Shown: positions 53,497 to 62,881, counted from the first letter of the stretch. The stretch is 64,000 nucleotides of DNA from Oscillospiraceae bacterium (GCA_028720105.1 JAQYLI010000034.1:1-64000); one strand, 5' to 3'. The notes: generated by a model not told the origin, from the sequence alone. Program-made: numbers and translations.

Positions 53497-53844
53497 TTAC
53501 AATTCCTCCTTTATATCATAATTCTTTGCCACATCAATGGCATAGTGGTAATATCCGGTGTTGTCCTCTCGTCCGATGTATCTACGGTCAGTGACCGATA
53601 TATCCGACCGCAGGAGCAGCTTCACCAGCCTGTTTTTCTTTTCGTTGTAGTTCCCCTTATCAAAAAGAGAGATACGGACTTCTTCGATATTGTTCTGCGG
53701 AATATTATCGGCAAAAAAGCCGAAAACGTCAGTAATAGGAGTAAGGACAGCATAATATTCGGACGGAGAACCGGAAAAAGCACCTGTTTCCACGGGAATA
53801 TTCATACTGTCCAGTATCGTATTAAGCTCGGAAAGCAGACTCAT
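53497..53844 (-). CDS. Tail completion/terminator-like protein
   Basis: 115 aa; ELNTILDSMNIPVETGAFSG and the position between the gp10-like and tail tube genes point to a tail-terminator role. Overlaps the upstream gene by 4 nt. Confidence 0.7.
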   Translation of the reverse strand: MSLLSELNTILDSMNIPVETGAFSGSPSEYYAVLTPITDVFGFFADNIPQNNIEEVRISLFDKGNYNEKKNRLVKLLLRSDISVTDRRYIGREDNTGYYHYAIDVAKNYDIKEEL

Positions 53845-54272
53845 ATTTTATCTACCTCGCTTTCCAGTTTTGAGATCATCGTCTGCACACAGGCTGACCT
53901 GCTTTGCGTTTTCGCCGATTTCATAAACGGCTTGGGCGGCTGTCCCGATTTTCCATACTCTATAACGGACGCAAGCATGGCATTACTGACACCATCGGAA
54001 CGGTCCTCCGCAAAGCCTACCTTTATGTTAAAATCACCGTTCTTATCCTGCAAGGCTTTGGAAGTGCCCAGTGACCGCAAAAGCTGACCCGTGCTGCGGC
54101 TTTCTTCCTTTGTGTTTTTACCCACAACAGCGGAAAGATTGGAGCGCACCTTATCTTCAACAACGGCTGCTCCCGCTTCAAGTACCTTTGGAATTATCTC
54201 GTCCGTTCGTTCTCCAAGGCGGGAAATCTTCATCAAGAAATCCTCCGGCATTTTTACTGTACATTTAGCCAC
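53841..54272 (-). CDS. HK97 gp10-like head-tail protein
   Basis: 143 aa. Pattern of HK97-gp10 proteins: VLEAGAAVVEDKVRSNLS near the N-terminus and ASVIEYGKSGQPPKPFM toward the end. Start is GTG at 54272 with GGAAG upstream, inside the previous gene's end. Confidence 0.85.
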   Translation of the reverse strand: MAKCTVKMPEDFLMKISRLGERTDEIIPKVLEAGAAVVEDKVRSNLSAVVGKNTKEESRSTGQLLRSLGTSKALQDKNGDFNIKVGFAEDRSDGVSNAMLASVIEYGKSGQPPKPFMKSAKTQSRSACVQTMISKLESEVDKI

Positions 54273-54597
54273 CGGGTTTCACTTCCTTACACAACACTTC
54301 CATATACATTCCTCGTCCCTTGATATTTTCAACCGAGGTTATCTCAAAACGATGACCGCCGCATAAAATCACCATATCTGCGACAATTTCTGTATCGGGG
54401 ATACACCGAAAACGGAATAGGTCTGTTGCTTCCGAGAACACAGCACGGTTTGCCCATTTCTCGCTGCCGTGACGTCCCTCACGATAAGCACGAACATTGG
54501 CAATTAAAACGTCATTTTTAGTTGGAAAGCCCTCATCGTCCTTGCCCACGGTCGGCCTGCATATTGATATAGATGTGTTCATTCTTCCAAGGCTCAT
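54265..54597 (-). CDS. Head closure (head-tail joining) protein
   Basis: 110 aa, SPP1 gp16-like (FPTKNDVLIANVRAYREGRH, ATDLFRFRCIP, GHRFEITSVENIKGRGMYME). ATGA overlap with the connector gene sets the start at 54597. Confidence 0.82.
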   Translation of the reverse strand: MSLGRMNTSISICRPTVGKDDEGFPTKNDVLIANVRAYREGRHGSEKWANRAVFSEATDLFRFRCIPDTEIVADMVILCGGHRFEITSVENIKGRGMYMEVLCKEVKPGG

Positions 54598-54911
54598 ACT
54601 GTCCACCGCCTATCCAGCCGCAGTAACATATTTACAGTGTTCCAGACCTGCTGTCCTGCCTGCACATTATCCGAAAAGAAACCACCCGTTGAACCGTCCC
54701 TCGATTCATAAAAATGTGAGGACAGCATTATAACTGCCTGTTCCGTTGTTGGCGGCATTTCGTTATCGGAATAGTATTTTTCGGGCAAGTGCTGATAGCT
54801 TTCCGCATAAGAAACGGCGGCAGTGATATATCCCTCAATAAGCGAATCGTCTGCCGAATGTTCAAGTATGAGGTTTTGCTTTACCTTTTCAAGCAGTTTT
54901 GAAATATCCAT
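54594..54911 (-). CDS. Head-tail connector (gp6-like)
   Basis: 105 aa: LLEKVKQNLILEHSADDSLI and IEGYITAAVSYAESYQ form the helical adaptor fold, with AVIMLSSHFYESRDG. The ATG at 54911 follows AAGGAGG, though with a wide 12-nt gap. Confidence 0.88.
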   Translation of the reverse strand: MDISKLLEKVKQNLILEHSADDSLIEGYITAAVSYAESYQHLPEKYYSDNEMPPTTEQAVIMLSSHFYESRDGSTGGFFSDNVQAGQQVWNTVNMLLRLDRRWTV

Positions 54912-54927
54912 ACTGCCGCCGCCCTCC

Positions 54928-55158
54928 TTAATTGTTGTCGGAAACAAAGCCTGCTGCTTTGAGGTTGGCAAGCAGAGTGTTAAAATCGTCCTTCAGAGCA
55001 GCAACCGTTGTAGCTTCGGAAGGCTTCTGAAATGCTGCCGGAGCAATATCGGACGGAGGAAGTCCGATTACACGAGCGCCCTCCTTGAATTCCAATACGC
55101 CGCCAATAACGGTTTTGTCACCGCTCTGCTCCGTATAGTTTTTTGCATTGTAACTCAT
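54928..55158 (-). CDS. Head fibre protein
   Basis: 76 aa. GGVLEFKEGARVIGLPP followed by an alanine-rich helix matches the short head-fibre proteins encoded after HK97-type capsid genes. Probably decorates the capsid. Confidence 0.7.
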   Translation of the reverse strand: MSYNAKNYTEQSGDKTVIGGVLEFKEGARVIGLPPSDIAPAAFQKPSEATTVAALKDDFNTLLANLKAAGFVSDNN

Positions 55159-55170
55159 AACCGCACCTCA

Positions 55171-56373
55171 TTATGCTTTCTGCTGGAGATACTTCACAGC
55201 TTCGGGAAGAATAAGCTTTGCATCTACACGCTTAGACGCAAGGAAACCTATCTGACCCATATCTGCATACTTTTCGTTAAGGCGCTTGAATGTGATGCCC
55301 TGACGGTCACCGATCCAGTAGAAGTTAAGGTCACCAAAAAGAATACTCTTTGCGGCAGAACCGATTTCGGGTGCGTAAGAGGAGGTGAAATAAGGCTTGC
55401 CGAGAATGGTGTTTACCTCACCGTCCTTAATCGCAGGCTGCCAGAGATACTGACCGCTGCCGTCCTTGAGTTTGCGGATTGCCTTGATAGTGGAGTCGTT
55501 GAGAATCCATATTGCGTTCTTGCGGTAGGGTGACTTAAGGCTGTAATAAAGGTCGATAAGCTCGTCCGCAGTGATTGCGGTTGCACTTGCAGCGGTAACA
55601 CCAAGCTGTGCGCCGCCTGTTTCGTTCAGAAGTCCGGTAGGCTTTTTAACGCCGTTGCCCACAAGGAACGCCTCTTCCTCCTTGCTGCCGATACGGCGGG
55701 CAAACTCGACGGTGAAATACTGTTCCAGATCGAACACGCTGTCGGTGATAAGCTCCTCGGAAACCTTGATGATAGTACCGAGCTTGTGGGCATCAATCTG
55801 CTCCTGTCCGAATACATCATCGGACTCTGTATATGCACCCTCCTCATCGATCCACGATGCAGTGCCCTTAGATGCCACAACGGGAATCTTATGTACACCG
55901 TTTGATGTTGTGAAAGCGTGAGCGTGGGCACGGATAACATTAGCACCCTCAAGTCCCATAACAAGAGTGTGCTCATACTCATCGGGAACAAGATAGCCAC
56001 CCTCGGAGTCAACACCCTCCTGCAGTGCGTTCTTCAGTTCGGGCGTCATCATATTCTTGCTGCGGATCTGATTCCAGAATGCAGTCTTGTACGCATCGGA
56101 CGCACGACCTGTCTTGATATCCGACTTTGAATTATCGGGCTTGGAAGTGATGGGCGCAGAAACGGGAGCCGCCATTTCACGCTCCATAGCGTCAAGGCGC
56201 TCCTGGCGTTCGATTTCGTGACCGAGGTCAACGATTTCCTGTTCCATTCTCTCGTATGTCTGTGTGTCCTCGGCAGAAAGAATACCCTTATCGCTGCGGT
56301 GGGAATCGAGAAATGCCTTTGTCTGCTCCCACGCCTTTGCACGACGGGTACGAAGTTCATTGATCTTGCTCAT
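55171..56373 (-). CDS. HK97-family major capsid protein
   Basis: 400 aa. Residues 1-90 are the coiled-coil scaffold (delta) domain that the protease removes; the HK97 fold follows (EGVDSEGGYLVPDEYEHTLV, FGQEQIDAHKLGTIIKVSEE, KSILFGDLNFYWIGDRQGI). AAGGAGG precedes the ATG. Confidence 0.95.
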   Translation of the reverse strand: MSKINELRTRRAKAWEQTKAFLDSHRSDKGILSAEDTQTYERMEQEIVDLGHEIERQERLDAMEREMAAPVSAPITSKPDNSKSDIKTGRASDAYKTAFWNQIRSKNMMTPELKNALQEGVDSEGGYLVPDEYEHTLVMGLEGANVIRAHAHAFTTSNGVHKIPVVASKGTASWIDEEGAYTESDDVFGQEQIDAHKLGTIIKVSEELITDSVFDLEQYFTVEFARRIGSKEEEAFLVGNGVKKPTGLLNETGGAQLGVTAASATAITADELIDLYYSLKSPYRKNAIWILNDSTIKAIRKLKDGSGQYLWQPAIKDGEVNTILGKPYFTSSYAPEIGSAAKSILFGDLNFYWIGDRQGITFKRLNEKYADMGQIGFLASKRVDAKLILPEAVKYLQQKA

Positions 56374-56386
56374 AGTAAAATCCTCC

Positions 56387-57100
56387 TTAAGGTTTCAGTA
56401 AATTTAATCTCTTTTCGAGATCGCTTATAGGTGTTCCGACAGGTTCTTCCTTTTCCGACTTGCAGCGTAATGTCAGCTTGTTCATAAGCGAAATTTCAGC
56501 TGCTCTGCCGGAAAAAGCATAAGCGGGAATGTCAGAAATGTTCTTCTTCTCGTCCTCCAGAATGTCGTCTGCAAAGCCAAGTTCAATGGCCTTGTTTGCA
56601 TTCATCCAGGTTTCGGTGTCCATAAGATGCGACAGCTTGGCACGGGAAAGGTTTGTCTTAATCTCATACGCATTTATGATGCTTTCCTTTACTTCGTCCA
56701 GCATTTCAATAGCTTTCTGCATATCATTGTGATTGCCGTAAGCCATTGTAATGGGATTGTGTATCATCATAAGTGCGGTAGGAGCCATTAGCACCTTTGT
56801 GCCTGCCATAGCAATAACCGAAGCTGCGCTTGCGGCAATACCGTCTATCTTTATGGTTACATCGCCCTTGTAGTCCATAAGCATGGAATATATCTGACTT
56901 GCGGCAACGCAGTCACCTCCGGGTGAATTAAGCCATACGGTAACGGGACCGGTGCCTGCGAAAAGCTCATCACGGAACATCTGCGGAGTAACATCATCGT
57001 CAAACCATGATTCCTCTGCAATAGTTCCGTACAGTTCAAGTGCTCTTTCCGACTCTGTACCGTCCATGTTCTTCCATGCCCAGAATTTCTTGTTTTTCAT
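56387..57100 (-). CDS. ClpP-type prohead protease
   Basis: 237 aa. Ser nucleophile in DGIAASAASVIAMAG, His in ALMMIHNPITMAYG, Asp downstream: an S14-family head-maturation protease. It overlaps the portal gene by 65 bp. The ATG at 57100 has GAGGAAG. Cleaves the capsid delta domain. Confidence 0.92.
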   Translation of the reverse strand: MKNKKFWAWKNMDGTESERALELYGTIAEESWFDDDVTPQMFRDELFAGTGPVTVWLNSPGGDCVAASQIYSMLMDYKGDVTIKIDGIAASAASVIAMAGTKVLMAPTALMMIHNPITMAYGNHNDMQKAIEMLDEVKESIINAYEIKTNLSRAKLSHLMDTETWMNANKAIELGFADDILEDEKKNISDIPAYAFSGRAAEISLMNKLTLRCKSEKEEPVGTPISDLEKRLNLLKP

Positions 57101-58361
57101 CGGTTGTTTCTTCCTCCTTTGCCGAAGTATTTATATCTGCAAATGCACCTGCGTTTTCAAGCGGGAGCATATTGCCGTTTATGAGGTAAAGGTCGCCGCC
57201 CAGTTCAGCGGGTATGCGGTCAAGGTTTTCAAGCTCACGAATGTCATTTGCAGACATCCACCCATTCTGCCTTGCAGTAGCATATCCGGACATTCGGCTG
57301 GCATAATCACCTCGCAGCAGACCCTCAAGGTTGAACTTGAAGAAATACTCCTTTTTATCCTCCGAGGAGAGGAGCGTTCTTTGCAAGGACTGCTCCCACC
57401 TTATTACCCAGGGGTCAAGAGTGTATTTCACAAACTCAAGGGACTGCTGCTCTATATTAGAAAAGCTCGACTTTTCAAGGTCACCAACCATGTGGGGGGG
57501 TACTCTGAAAATTCGAGCTATCTCATTTATCTGAAATTTTCGTGTTTCCAAGAACTGAGCCTGTTCCGGAGAGATAGAAATAGGTGTGTATTTCATTCCT
57601 TCTTCCAAAACGGCAACCTTGCCGCTGTTATGTGAGCCGCCGAACTGACTCATCCATGCGTCACGGACTCTCTGCGGGTCTTTTATTGTGCCGGGGTGTT
57701 CAAGGACTCCGCTTGGCGCAGCACCGTTTGCAAAGAACTTTGCGCCGTATTCCTCTGTGGCAATCGCAAGACCGATAGCATTCTTAGCCATAGCAATCGG
57801 CGAATAGCCTACAAGTCCGTCAAAACCAAGTCCCGATATATGCAAAACATCCTCCGGCATAAGCACAACGGCAGAGCCTTCCATCGTTGGCGCATCATCG
57901 GAAGATGTGGTGTACTGATAATACAGCTGACCCTTTTCGTTTCTGTTGACCTGCATACGGTTTGGCATAAGCGGGTACAAAGCAATAACCTCGCCCTTGC
58001 CGTTTCGTATTACCTGTGCGTAAGCGTTGCCCCACAACAGCAGGTGCGTCATAAGGGTTTCACGGAATACAAAGCTGGTCATTTCTGCATTCGGCTCATC
58101 ATGGAGCAGGAAATACAGCGGGTGTCCGACAGCTTTTTCCTTGCCTCCGTCAGCCTTGCTGTGATACAGATGCAGCGGAAGTCCTGCAATAGCCTCGGAC
58201 AGAATACGGACACAGGCATATACAGCTGTCATTTGCATGGCTGACCGTTCGTTTACGTTCTTTCCGGCAGTCGAACCGCCCATAAAGAATGTGTATGTGC
58301 TGCCTGTGGTTCTGTTCTGGGGCTTATCTCTCGAATGGAAAAGTCCGGATAAAAGCTTCAT
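57036..58361 (-). CDS. Phage portal protein, HK97 family
   Basis: 441 aa. YTFFMGGSTAGKNVNERSAM, VYACVRILSEAIAGLPLHLY and FQINEIARIFRVPPHMVGDL are family motifs. The ATG at 58361 follows AAGGAGG, so the 56-residue extension upstream is not translated. Forms the DNA entry ring. Confidence 0.94.
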   Translation of the reverse strand: MKLLSGLFHSRDKPQNRTTGSTYTFFMGGSTAGKNVNERSAMQMTAVYACVRILSEAIAGLPLHLYHSKADGGKEKAVGHPLYFLLHDEPNAEMTSFVFRETLMTHLLLWGNAYAQVIRNGKGEVIALYPLMPNRMQVNRNEKGQLYYQYTTSSDDAPTMEGSAVVLMPEDVLHISGLGFDGLVGYSPIAMAKNAIGLAIATEEYGAKFFANGAAPSGVLEHPGTIKDPQRVRDAWMSQFGGSHNSGKVAVLEEGMKYTPISISPEQAQFLETRKFQINEIARIFRVPPHMVGDLEKSSFSNIEQQSLEFVKYTLDPWVIRWEQSLQRTLLSSEDKKEYFFKFNLEGLLRGDYASRMSGYATARQNGWMSANDIRELENLDRIPAELGGDLYLINGNMLPLENAGAFADINTSAKEEETTDEKQEILGMEEHGRYRVGKST

Positions 58362-58437
58362 TCGTATGTCCTCCTTGATTGTGGGCATAAGAAAAGCACC
58401 TGCCATTGCTGACAGATGCCGTGATCTTATGTATTTA

Positions 58438-58764
58438 TCAATATTGTGTTTCAGAAAGCTGCTTGCTGATATCTCTGCCGCCGTAAATAATACGAATGAC
58501 TGTGACAACAGCCTTTTCTTCATCTGCAAGATAGAAAATAAGATAATTATTTACCGGCAGAGTTCTCATTCCTCGGCTGTGCCAGGGTTCGTCATCATAT
58601 AATTTGTAACGCTGCGGCATCTCATCAAGAGAACGAATCTCTTTCATAATTTTATTTGTGAGTTTTGCAGCAATTTCAGGCTCAACAAGGCTTTCAGAAA
58701 TATATCTGTGAATATTTTTCAAATCCTGCCTTGCGAAATCCGTATAGAAGATCTGATATTTCAT
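58438..58764 (-). CDS. RelE/ParE-family toxin
   Basis: 108 aa, beta-rich small toxin: FARQDLKNIHRYISESLVEP, RGMRTLPVNNYLIFYLADEE and VIRIIYGGRDI are typical of the RelE/ParE superfamily. ATGA overlap with the antitoxin. Located between terminase and portal. Confidence 0.88.
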   Translation of the reverse strand: MKYQIFYTDFARQDLKNIHRYISESLVEPEIAAKLTNKIMKEIRSLDEMPQRYKLYDDEPWHSRGMRTLPVNNYLIFYLADEEKAVVTVIRIIYGGRDISKQLSETQY

Positions 58765-59066
58765 GTACCAAGCTCCTTGCGAATTTCCGCCTCGACCTGG
58801 TCTGCTGTATATACTCTTCCTGCCTTGACATCTGCCATTCCTTTATCTAATTCAGCGTATAGCTGTTCCTTCGTAAGAGAACCTGCTGCAACAGGAATAT
58901 CGGTGGGGAGTTTAACATCAAATGGAATACCTTTCTGAAGAACGACCTGCCTTAAAAACATACTTACTGCATTGGACATGGGAATACCAAGGCAATCAAG
59001 AATCTGTTCAGCCTGTTCTTTTATATCCGGTTCAACACGGACAAATACATTTGCGGTTCTGGCCAT
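58761..59066 (-). CDS. RelB/DinJ-family antitoxin
   Basis: 101 aa. Ribbon-helix-helix N-terminus (ANVFVRVEPDIKEQAEQI, IPMSNAVSMFLRQVV) and a C-terminal toxin-binding helix. The ATG at 59066 follows GGAGGTG; the start at 59081 is not supported. It should repress its own promoter just upstream. Confidence 0.9.
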   Translation of the reverse strand: MARTANVFVRVEPDIKEQAEQILDCLGIPMSNAVSMFLRQVVLQKGIPFDVKLPTDIPVAAGSLTKEQLYAELDKGMADVKAGRVYTADQVEAEIRKELGT

Positions 59067-59107
59067 AACAAACACCTCCAAATATCAAATGTGCTATTGT
59101 TTTTTAT

Positions 59108-59136
59108 ATTATACCACATTTGCTTGCAAAATGCAA
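59108..59136 (-). promoter_or_regulatory. Promoter/operator of the toxin-antitoxin pair
   Basis: Minus-strand TTGCAT (59131-59136), 17-bp spacer, TATAAT (59108-59113). The spacer holds TTTGC..GCAAA dyads suited to a ribbon-helix-helix repressor. Confidence 0.65.
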
Positions 59137-59154
59137 TACATCTGAAAGCAATTT

Positions 59155-60810
59155 TTATATAAACAGCAACCCCCGTTCATCATAAACCGAAGCACTCGCA
59201 TCATTCCCACAGCGAATAGCACGGTCAAGCGCCATTATTGTGGCAATCGCACCGTCTATCTTTTCCGTGGATTTCTCCTTGTCCGGCTTAATATTTCCCG
59301 CAGGGTCGGTTCGAATGAAGATATTGTCCATCATCCACCGCAGAACAGGGTGACCGCCGTGGGAGATTTTCTGTTCAAGCACAAGCTTCATCAATTCCTT
59401 GGTAGGCGGCGACATATCCTTGAAACCCTGTCCGAAAGGAACAACCGTAAATCCCATGCCTTCAAGGTTCTGCACCATTTGCACAGCACCCCAGCGGTCA
59501 AAGGCTATCTCTCGGATATTGAAACGCTCGCCGAGCCGTTCGATGAATTTCTCGATGTATCCGTAATGAACCACGTTGCCCTCCGTAGTCTGCAAAAATC
59601 CCTGTCGCTCCCATACGTCATAGGGAACGTGGTCACGTCTTACACGGGTGCTCATATTGTCCTCCGGTATCCAGAAGTACGGAAGAATGATGTATCTATC
59701 ATCTTCGTCAATCGGCGGGAAAACAAGCACAAACGCCGTTATATCAATAGTGGAGGAAAGGTCAAGTCCGCCGTAGCAGACACGACCTTCAAGGTCGTCC
59801 TCGGAAACAGCAAATGCACATTTATCCCACTTTTCCATGGGCATCCAGCGCACAGCCTGCTTGACCCATTGATTGAGCCTAAGCTGTCTGAATGTGTTTT
59901 CCTCGGAGGGATTCTGCTTTGCCGACTCGCAGGCTGTTCTGACCTTATCTATATCAACCGTAATGCCGAGGGAGGGATTGGCTTTCTTCCACACCTTGGG
60001 GTCTGTCCAGTCGTCGGACTCGTCTGCGCCATATATCACAGGGTAAAAAGTAGGGTCTATCTTTCTGCCGTCAAGAATATCCTTTGCTTTCCGGTGGGTT
60101 TCATAGCAGATAGACTTGGTGTCCGTTCCGGCTGTGGTTATAAGAAAGTATAGCGGCTGCATTCGTGCGTCGCCGGAGCCTTTTGTCATAACATCAAACA
60201 GCTTTCGGTTCGGCTGAGTGTGCAGCTCATCAAAAACTACACCGTGAATATTGAACCCGTGCTTTGAATAGGCTTCTGCCGAAAGTACTTGATAGAATGA
60301 GTTTGTGGGCGTGTAAACTATACGCTTGGTGGCAGAAAGTATCTTGACTCGCTTGTTCAGTGCAGGAAACATACGCACCATATCCGCTGCGACCTCAAAT
60401 ACGATAGACGCCTGCTGACGGTCTGCGGCACAGCCATATACCTCGGCTCGTTCCTCTCCGTCACCGCAGCAAAGCAAAAGGGCAACCGCAGCTGCAAGCT
60501 CCGATTTGCCCATTTTCTTTGGTATTTCAATGTATGCCGTATTGAACTGGCGGTAGCCGTTGGGTTTGAGCGTTCCGAAAAGGTCACGGATTATCTGCTC
60601 CTGCCAGTCGATAAGCTCGAAAGGCTTTCCCGCCCATGTACCCTTGGTGTGGCACAGGCTTTCTATGAACATCACCGCATAATCGGCGGCATTTTTATCA
60701 TAGCGGCTGTCCTTTGCCTTGAACTTTGTAGGTTTGTATTTTGTAAGCTTTCTCAGATAATCACCCCATAAGAAAAGGACCCCGTATGGAGTCCTTAAAA
60801 AATATATCAA
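59155..60810 (-). CDS. terL: Phage terminase large subunit
   Basis: 551 aa as an open frame. ATPase with Walker A IPKKMGKSELAAA and Walker B VVFDELHTQP, nuclease domain from GLDLSSTIDITAFVLVF. The 5' end is uncertain: the TTG at 60810 lies before a GGACTCC/GGGGTCC hairpin, and CTG at 60756 (after GGGGTGAT) would begin closer to the conserved fold. No small terminase gene is visible before it. Confidence 0.92.
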   Translation of the reverse strand: MIYFLRTPYGVLFLWGDYLRKLTKYKPTKFKAKDSRYDKNAADYAVMFIESLCHTKGTWAGKPFELIDWQEQIIRDLFGTLKPNGYRQFNTAYIEIPKKMGKSELAAAVALLLCCGDGEERAEVYGCAADRQQASIVFEVAADMVRMFPALNKRVKILSATKRIVYTPTNSFYQVLSAEAYSKHGFNIHGVVFDELHTQPNRKLFDVMTKGSGDARMQPLYFLITTAGTDTKSICYETHRKAKDILDGRKIDPTFYPVIYGADESDDWTDPKVWKKANPSLGITVDIDKVRTACESAKQNPSEENTFRQLRLNQWVKQAVRWMPMEKWDKCAFAVSEDDLEGRVCYGGLDLSSTIDITAFVLVFPPIDEDDRYIILPYFWIPEDNMSTRVRRDHVPYDVWERQGFLQTTEGNVVHYGYIEKFIERLGERFNIREIAFDRWGAVQMVQNLEGMGFTVVPFGQGFKDMSPPTKELMKLVLEQKISHGGHPVLRWMMDNIFIRTDPAGNIKPDKEKSTEKIDGAIATIMALDRAIRCGNDASASVYDERGLLFI

Positions 60811-60817
60811 TCACTTT

Positions 60818-61024
60818 TTATAGCTGCCTTGTGCAGCTGTGTATGGTTTGCAGTATTTTCTCCTGTTCTTCCGGCTCGACACCAATGCTTTCTAAAGCCT
60901 CCCGTGTGCCGCAGTCGGGGCATATCTGCGTGTTGGGGTACTTTCTCGACAGGGCAGGATAGCCGCCGTACTGCGCCCCACAAAGGGGACAGGTGCGAAG
61001 CTCCGTGCAGTTATCACTCTTCAT
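60818..61024 (-). CDS. Zinc-ribbon phage protein
   Basis: 68 aa with two CxxC knuckles (CPLCGAQYGG, CPDCGTREALE) joined by a helix. ATGA overlap with the cyclotransferase-like gene before it. Probably nucleic-acid or protein binding; no function known. Confidence 0.7.
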   Translation of the reverse strand: MKSDNCTELRTCPLCGAQYGGYPALSRKYPNTQICPDCGTREALESIGVEPEEQEKILQTIHSCTRQL

Positions 61025-61482
61025 ATCCGATTCCTCCTGCTGTTGTCCAGTGCTCTGAGCAATATACTCTCATCAAATCCGAAATACCTATATCCCTCAA
61101 GGCAGGTTCGAACATAAGAACCGCTCGGCAATCCTATGGGGCGGTTCTCATGCATTATGTACACAAAAGCTGTTCTGACCTCAGTTTTGCCCGACTTGAT
61201 GAAAGCCACCGGCAGTTCCAGCTCGGTCTTGTAGTAGAAGGTAGGATAACCCTCGTAGCGGTCAAGGCTGAACTCGTCCTTCGGCTCAACCGCCCATACC
61301 GCAACGGGAACTTCCGCACCACGCTTCGGCTCAATGGTAAGATATGAGCCTGTCTTGCTTCCCTTGAAAAGCAGCTCGTAGTCCTTGATAACTGCTGTGC
61401 CTACTGCCTTTGCCGTAGGACAACGCAGTGCCATTTGCCAAACATTCAAATTGCTTCCGTAAGCGAGATAGTATCTTTTCAT
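61021..61482 (-). CDS. Gamma-glutamylcyclotransferase-like (AIG2/GGCT) protein
   Basis: 153 aa. YYLAYGSNLNVWQM is the substrate-loop signature; VWAVEPKDEFSLDRYEGYP carries the Glu and the family's DxxEG motif. Family members cyclise gamma-glutamyl amines, releasing 5-oxoproline. Its neighbour on the minus strand is an amidoligase, a pairing reported for phage and bacterial amidoligase clusters. Confidence 0.88.
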   Translation of the reverse strand: MKRYYLAYGSNLNVWQMALRCPTAKAVGTAVIKDYELLFKGSKTGSYLTIEPKRGAEVPVAVWAVEPKDEFSLDRYEGYPTFYYKTELELPVAFIKSGKTEVRTAFVYIMHENRPIGLPSGSYVRTCLEGYRYFGFDESILLRALDNSRRNRI

Positions 61483-61536
61483 TTCAGATCCGTCCTTTCC
61501 GAAAGGTGCGGTTTGTAGGGATCACCTTTCTACCAC

Positions 61537-61557
61537 CAAAAGCCCCCTTGCGGGGGT
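61537..61557 (-). terminator. Terminator between amidoligase and cyclotransferase-like genes
   Basis: CCCCC / GGGGG stem with a 4-nt loop followed by TTTT on the minus strand; probably partial. Confidence 0.55.
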
Positions 61558-61586
61558 AATATTGGAGGCAGGAAGCTGATTCCTGC

Positions 61587-62534
61587 TTACTGGGGTCTGC
61601 CGCTGCGGAAAGCGGTGTCACCCTCAAGGCGCTTGGTGTAAAGCTCTCTTGCGGTCTTGAACTCGTCACCGATGAATCCAAGCCTTAAAAGCCATGTTCT
61701 CATTGCGTACTTGGGGTTTTCGGTCTGCTGTGGATTTGCGCTTGCGGTCTTGACCTGCTTTGCAAGCTGGCTGAGTGCCAAGCAAAGCTGTATGTAGCTT
61801 TTGAGCTGTCCTGCGTGAAGTCCGTTCTGCTTTCCGTCGGCGGGTGCGTCGAATTGGAAAAATCTGAACTCAACCGTGCCCTTGGTGAATGTTGCGTGGA
61901 GGTTAAGCATATGGTAGCGGCTCTCGTTGTAGTGTGCCGACCTGCCGTAATCTGCATTCTGGCTGCCGTACCAGGTGTCTGCAAGCTCTGCCATTGTCTT
62001 GGGTTTCTTGTGGTTCAGTGCTGTTAAGAAATCCTTGCTGACCGTGCGGCAGTAGCGGCTCATGCGGTTTCTGTCGAGGTTCAAGGCGCTTGCGAGAAGG
62101 CTTTCGTGGCTTGCCATAATGTTTGCAAGGTTTCTGAGGCTCTGTGGTGTGTGACCCTTTGCTCCGATGTGAATGTGTACTCCGCAGCCCCTTGTTGCGT
62201 CGCTCTTTGCTCCTGCTCTCCTCAGCCTGCGGATAAGCTCCTGCAAGGTTTCTATGTCGCTGTAGGTAAGTATCGGAGTGACCAGTTCGCACTTTTCGCT
62301 GTCGGGCCCCGAAATGCTGACGTCCTTTTGGAATTTCCATTCTCTGCCTTGGCTGTCCCAAGCGGAGTAGGTTTCGTAGCGGTTGCGGCGGGCGGTGTAT
62401 TCGTGTCTGCCTGTTCCGAAAAAGTCTGCGGCAACCTCGGCTGCTCTTGCTCTTGTGATATTGTTCATTTCAACCTCGACCCCAATGGTCTGGCTTATCA
62501 TTTCTTCGATCTGCTTTGTGGTTTTCTCGTTCAT
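61587..62534 (-). CDS. Amidoligase family enzyme
   Basis: 315 aa. QTIGVEVEMNN opens the fold, with GCGVHIHIGAKGHTP in the middle and GTVEFRFFQFDA toward the end: the pattern of COOH-NH2 ligases (Amidoligase_2). These form amide bonds between a carboxylate and an amine using ATP. The last 75 residues, including LLRLGFIGDEFKT, are shared with the protein encoded at 62,865. GGAGGA precedes the ATG. Confidence 0.88.
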   Translation of the reverse strand: MNEKTTKQIEEMISQTIGVEVEMNNITRARAAEVAADFFGTGRHEYTARRNRYETYSAWDSQGREWKFQKDVSISGPDSEKCELVTPILTYSDIETLQELIRRLRRAGAKSDATRGCGVHIHIGAKGHTPQSLRNLANIMASHESLLASALNLDRNRMSRYCRTVSKDFLTALNHKKPKTMAELADTWYGSQNADYGRSAHYNESRYHMLNLHATFTKGTVEFRFFQFDAPADGKQNGLHAGQLKSYIQLCLALSQLAKQVKTASANPQQTENPKYAMRTWLLRLGFIGDEFKTARELYTKRLEGDTAFRSGRPQ

Positions 62535-62575
62535 TTTCGTATCCTCCGTTTGTGTATTTCCCTTTCGGTATACAC

Positions 62576-62604
62576 ATATTAACTCTACATTTGGTATTTA
62601 TCAA
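62576..62604 (-). promoter_or_regulatory. Promoter of the amidoligase gene
   Basis: Minus-strand TTGATA (62599-62604), 17-bp spacer, TAATAT (62576-62581). The core TAATATGTGTA is repeated exactly before the gene at 62,865. Confidence 0.6.
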
Positions 62605-62656
62605 GTCAATTAGACGCTATATATTGAACGAATATTACATTCTTTAATTGTGTATA

Positions 62657-62881
62657 TCAGCCACGAATTTTCCGCACCACATCAACACCAAGAATGACAT
62701 TAAGCCCCGAACCCGTGTCCCACCGTACAAGCAGACTGCCTGCGTCATCAACGCCGTGAACCGTTCCTTTTGTACCTATGGGCGGTGCTTGGGGATCGTC
62801 CATTGAAACAAGCTCCACACGGCAGCCGACAGGATATTCTTTGCGGTAATGCTCCAGTTCCTTTTTACTCGGAAATCTCAT
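62657..62881 (-). CDS. DUF4314 protein
   Basis: 74 aa. YPVGCRVELVSMDDPQAPPI followed by TKGTVHGVDDAGSLLVRWD is the DUF4314 SH3-like barrel. Common beside amidoligase genes in gut prophages. The ATG at 62881 has AAAGGAGGTG and overlaps the previous gene's stop. Confidence 0.82.
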   Translation of the reverse strand: MRFPSKKELEHYRKEYPVGCRVELVSMDDPQAPPIGTKGTVHGVDDAGSLLVRWDTGSGLNVILGVDVVRKIRG

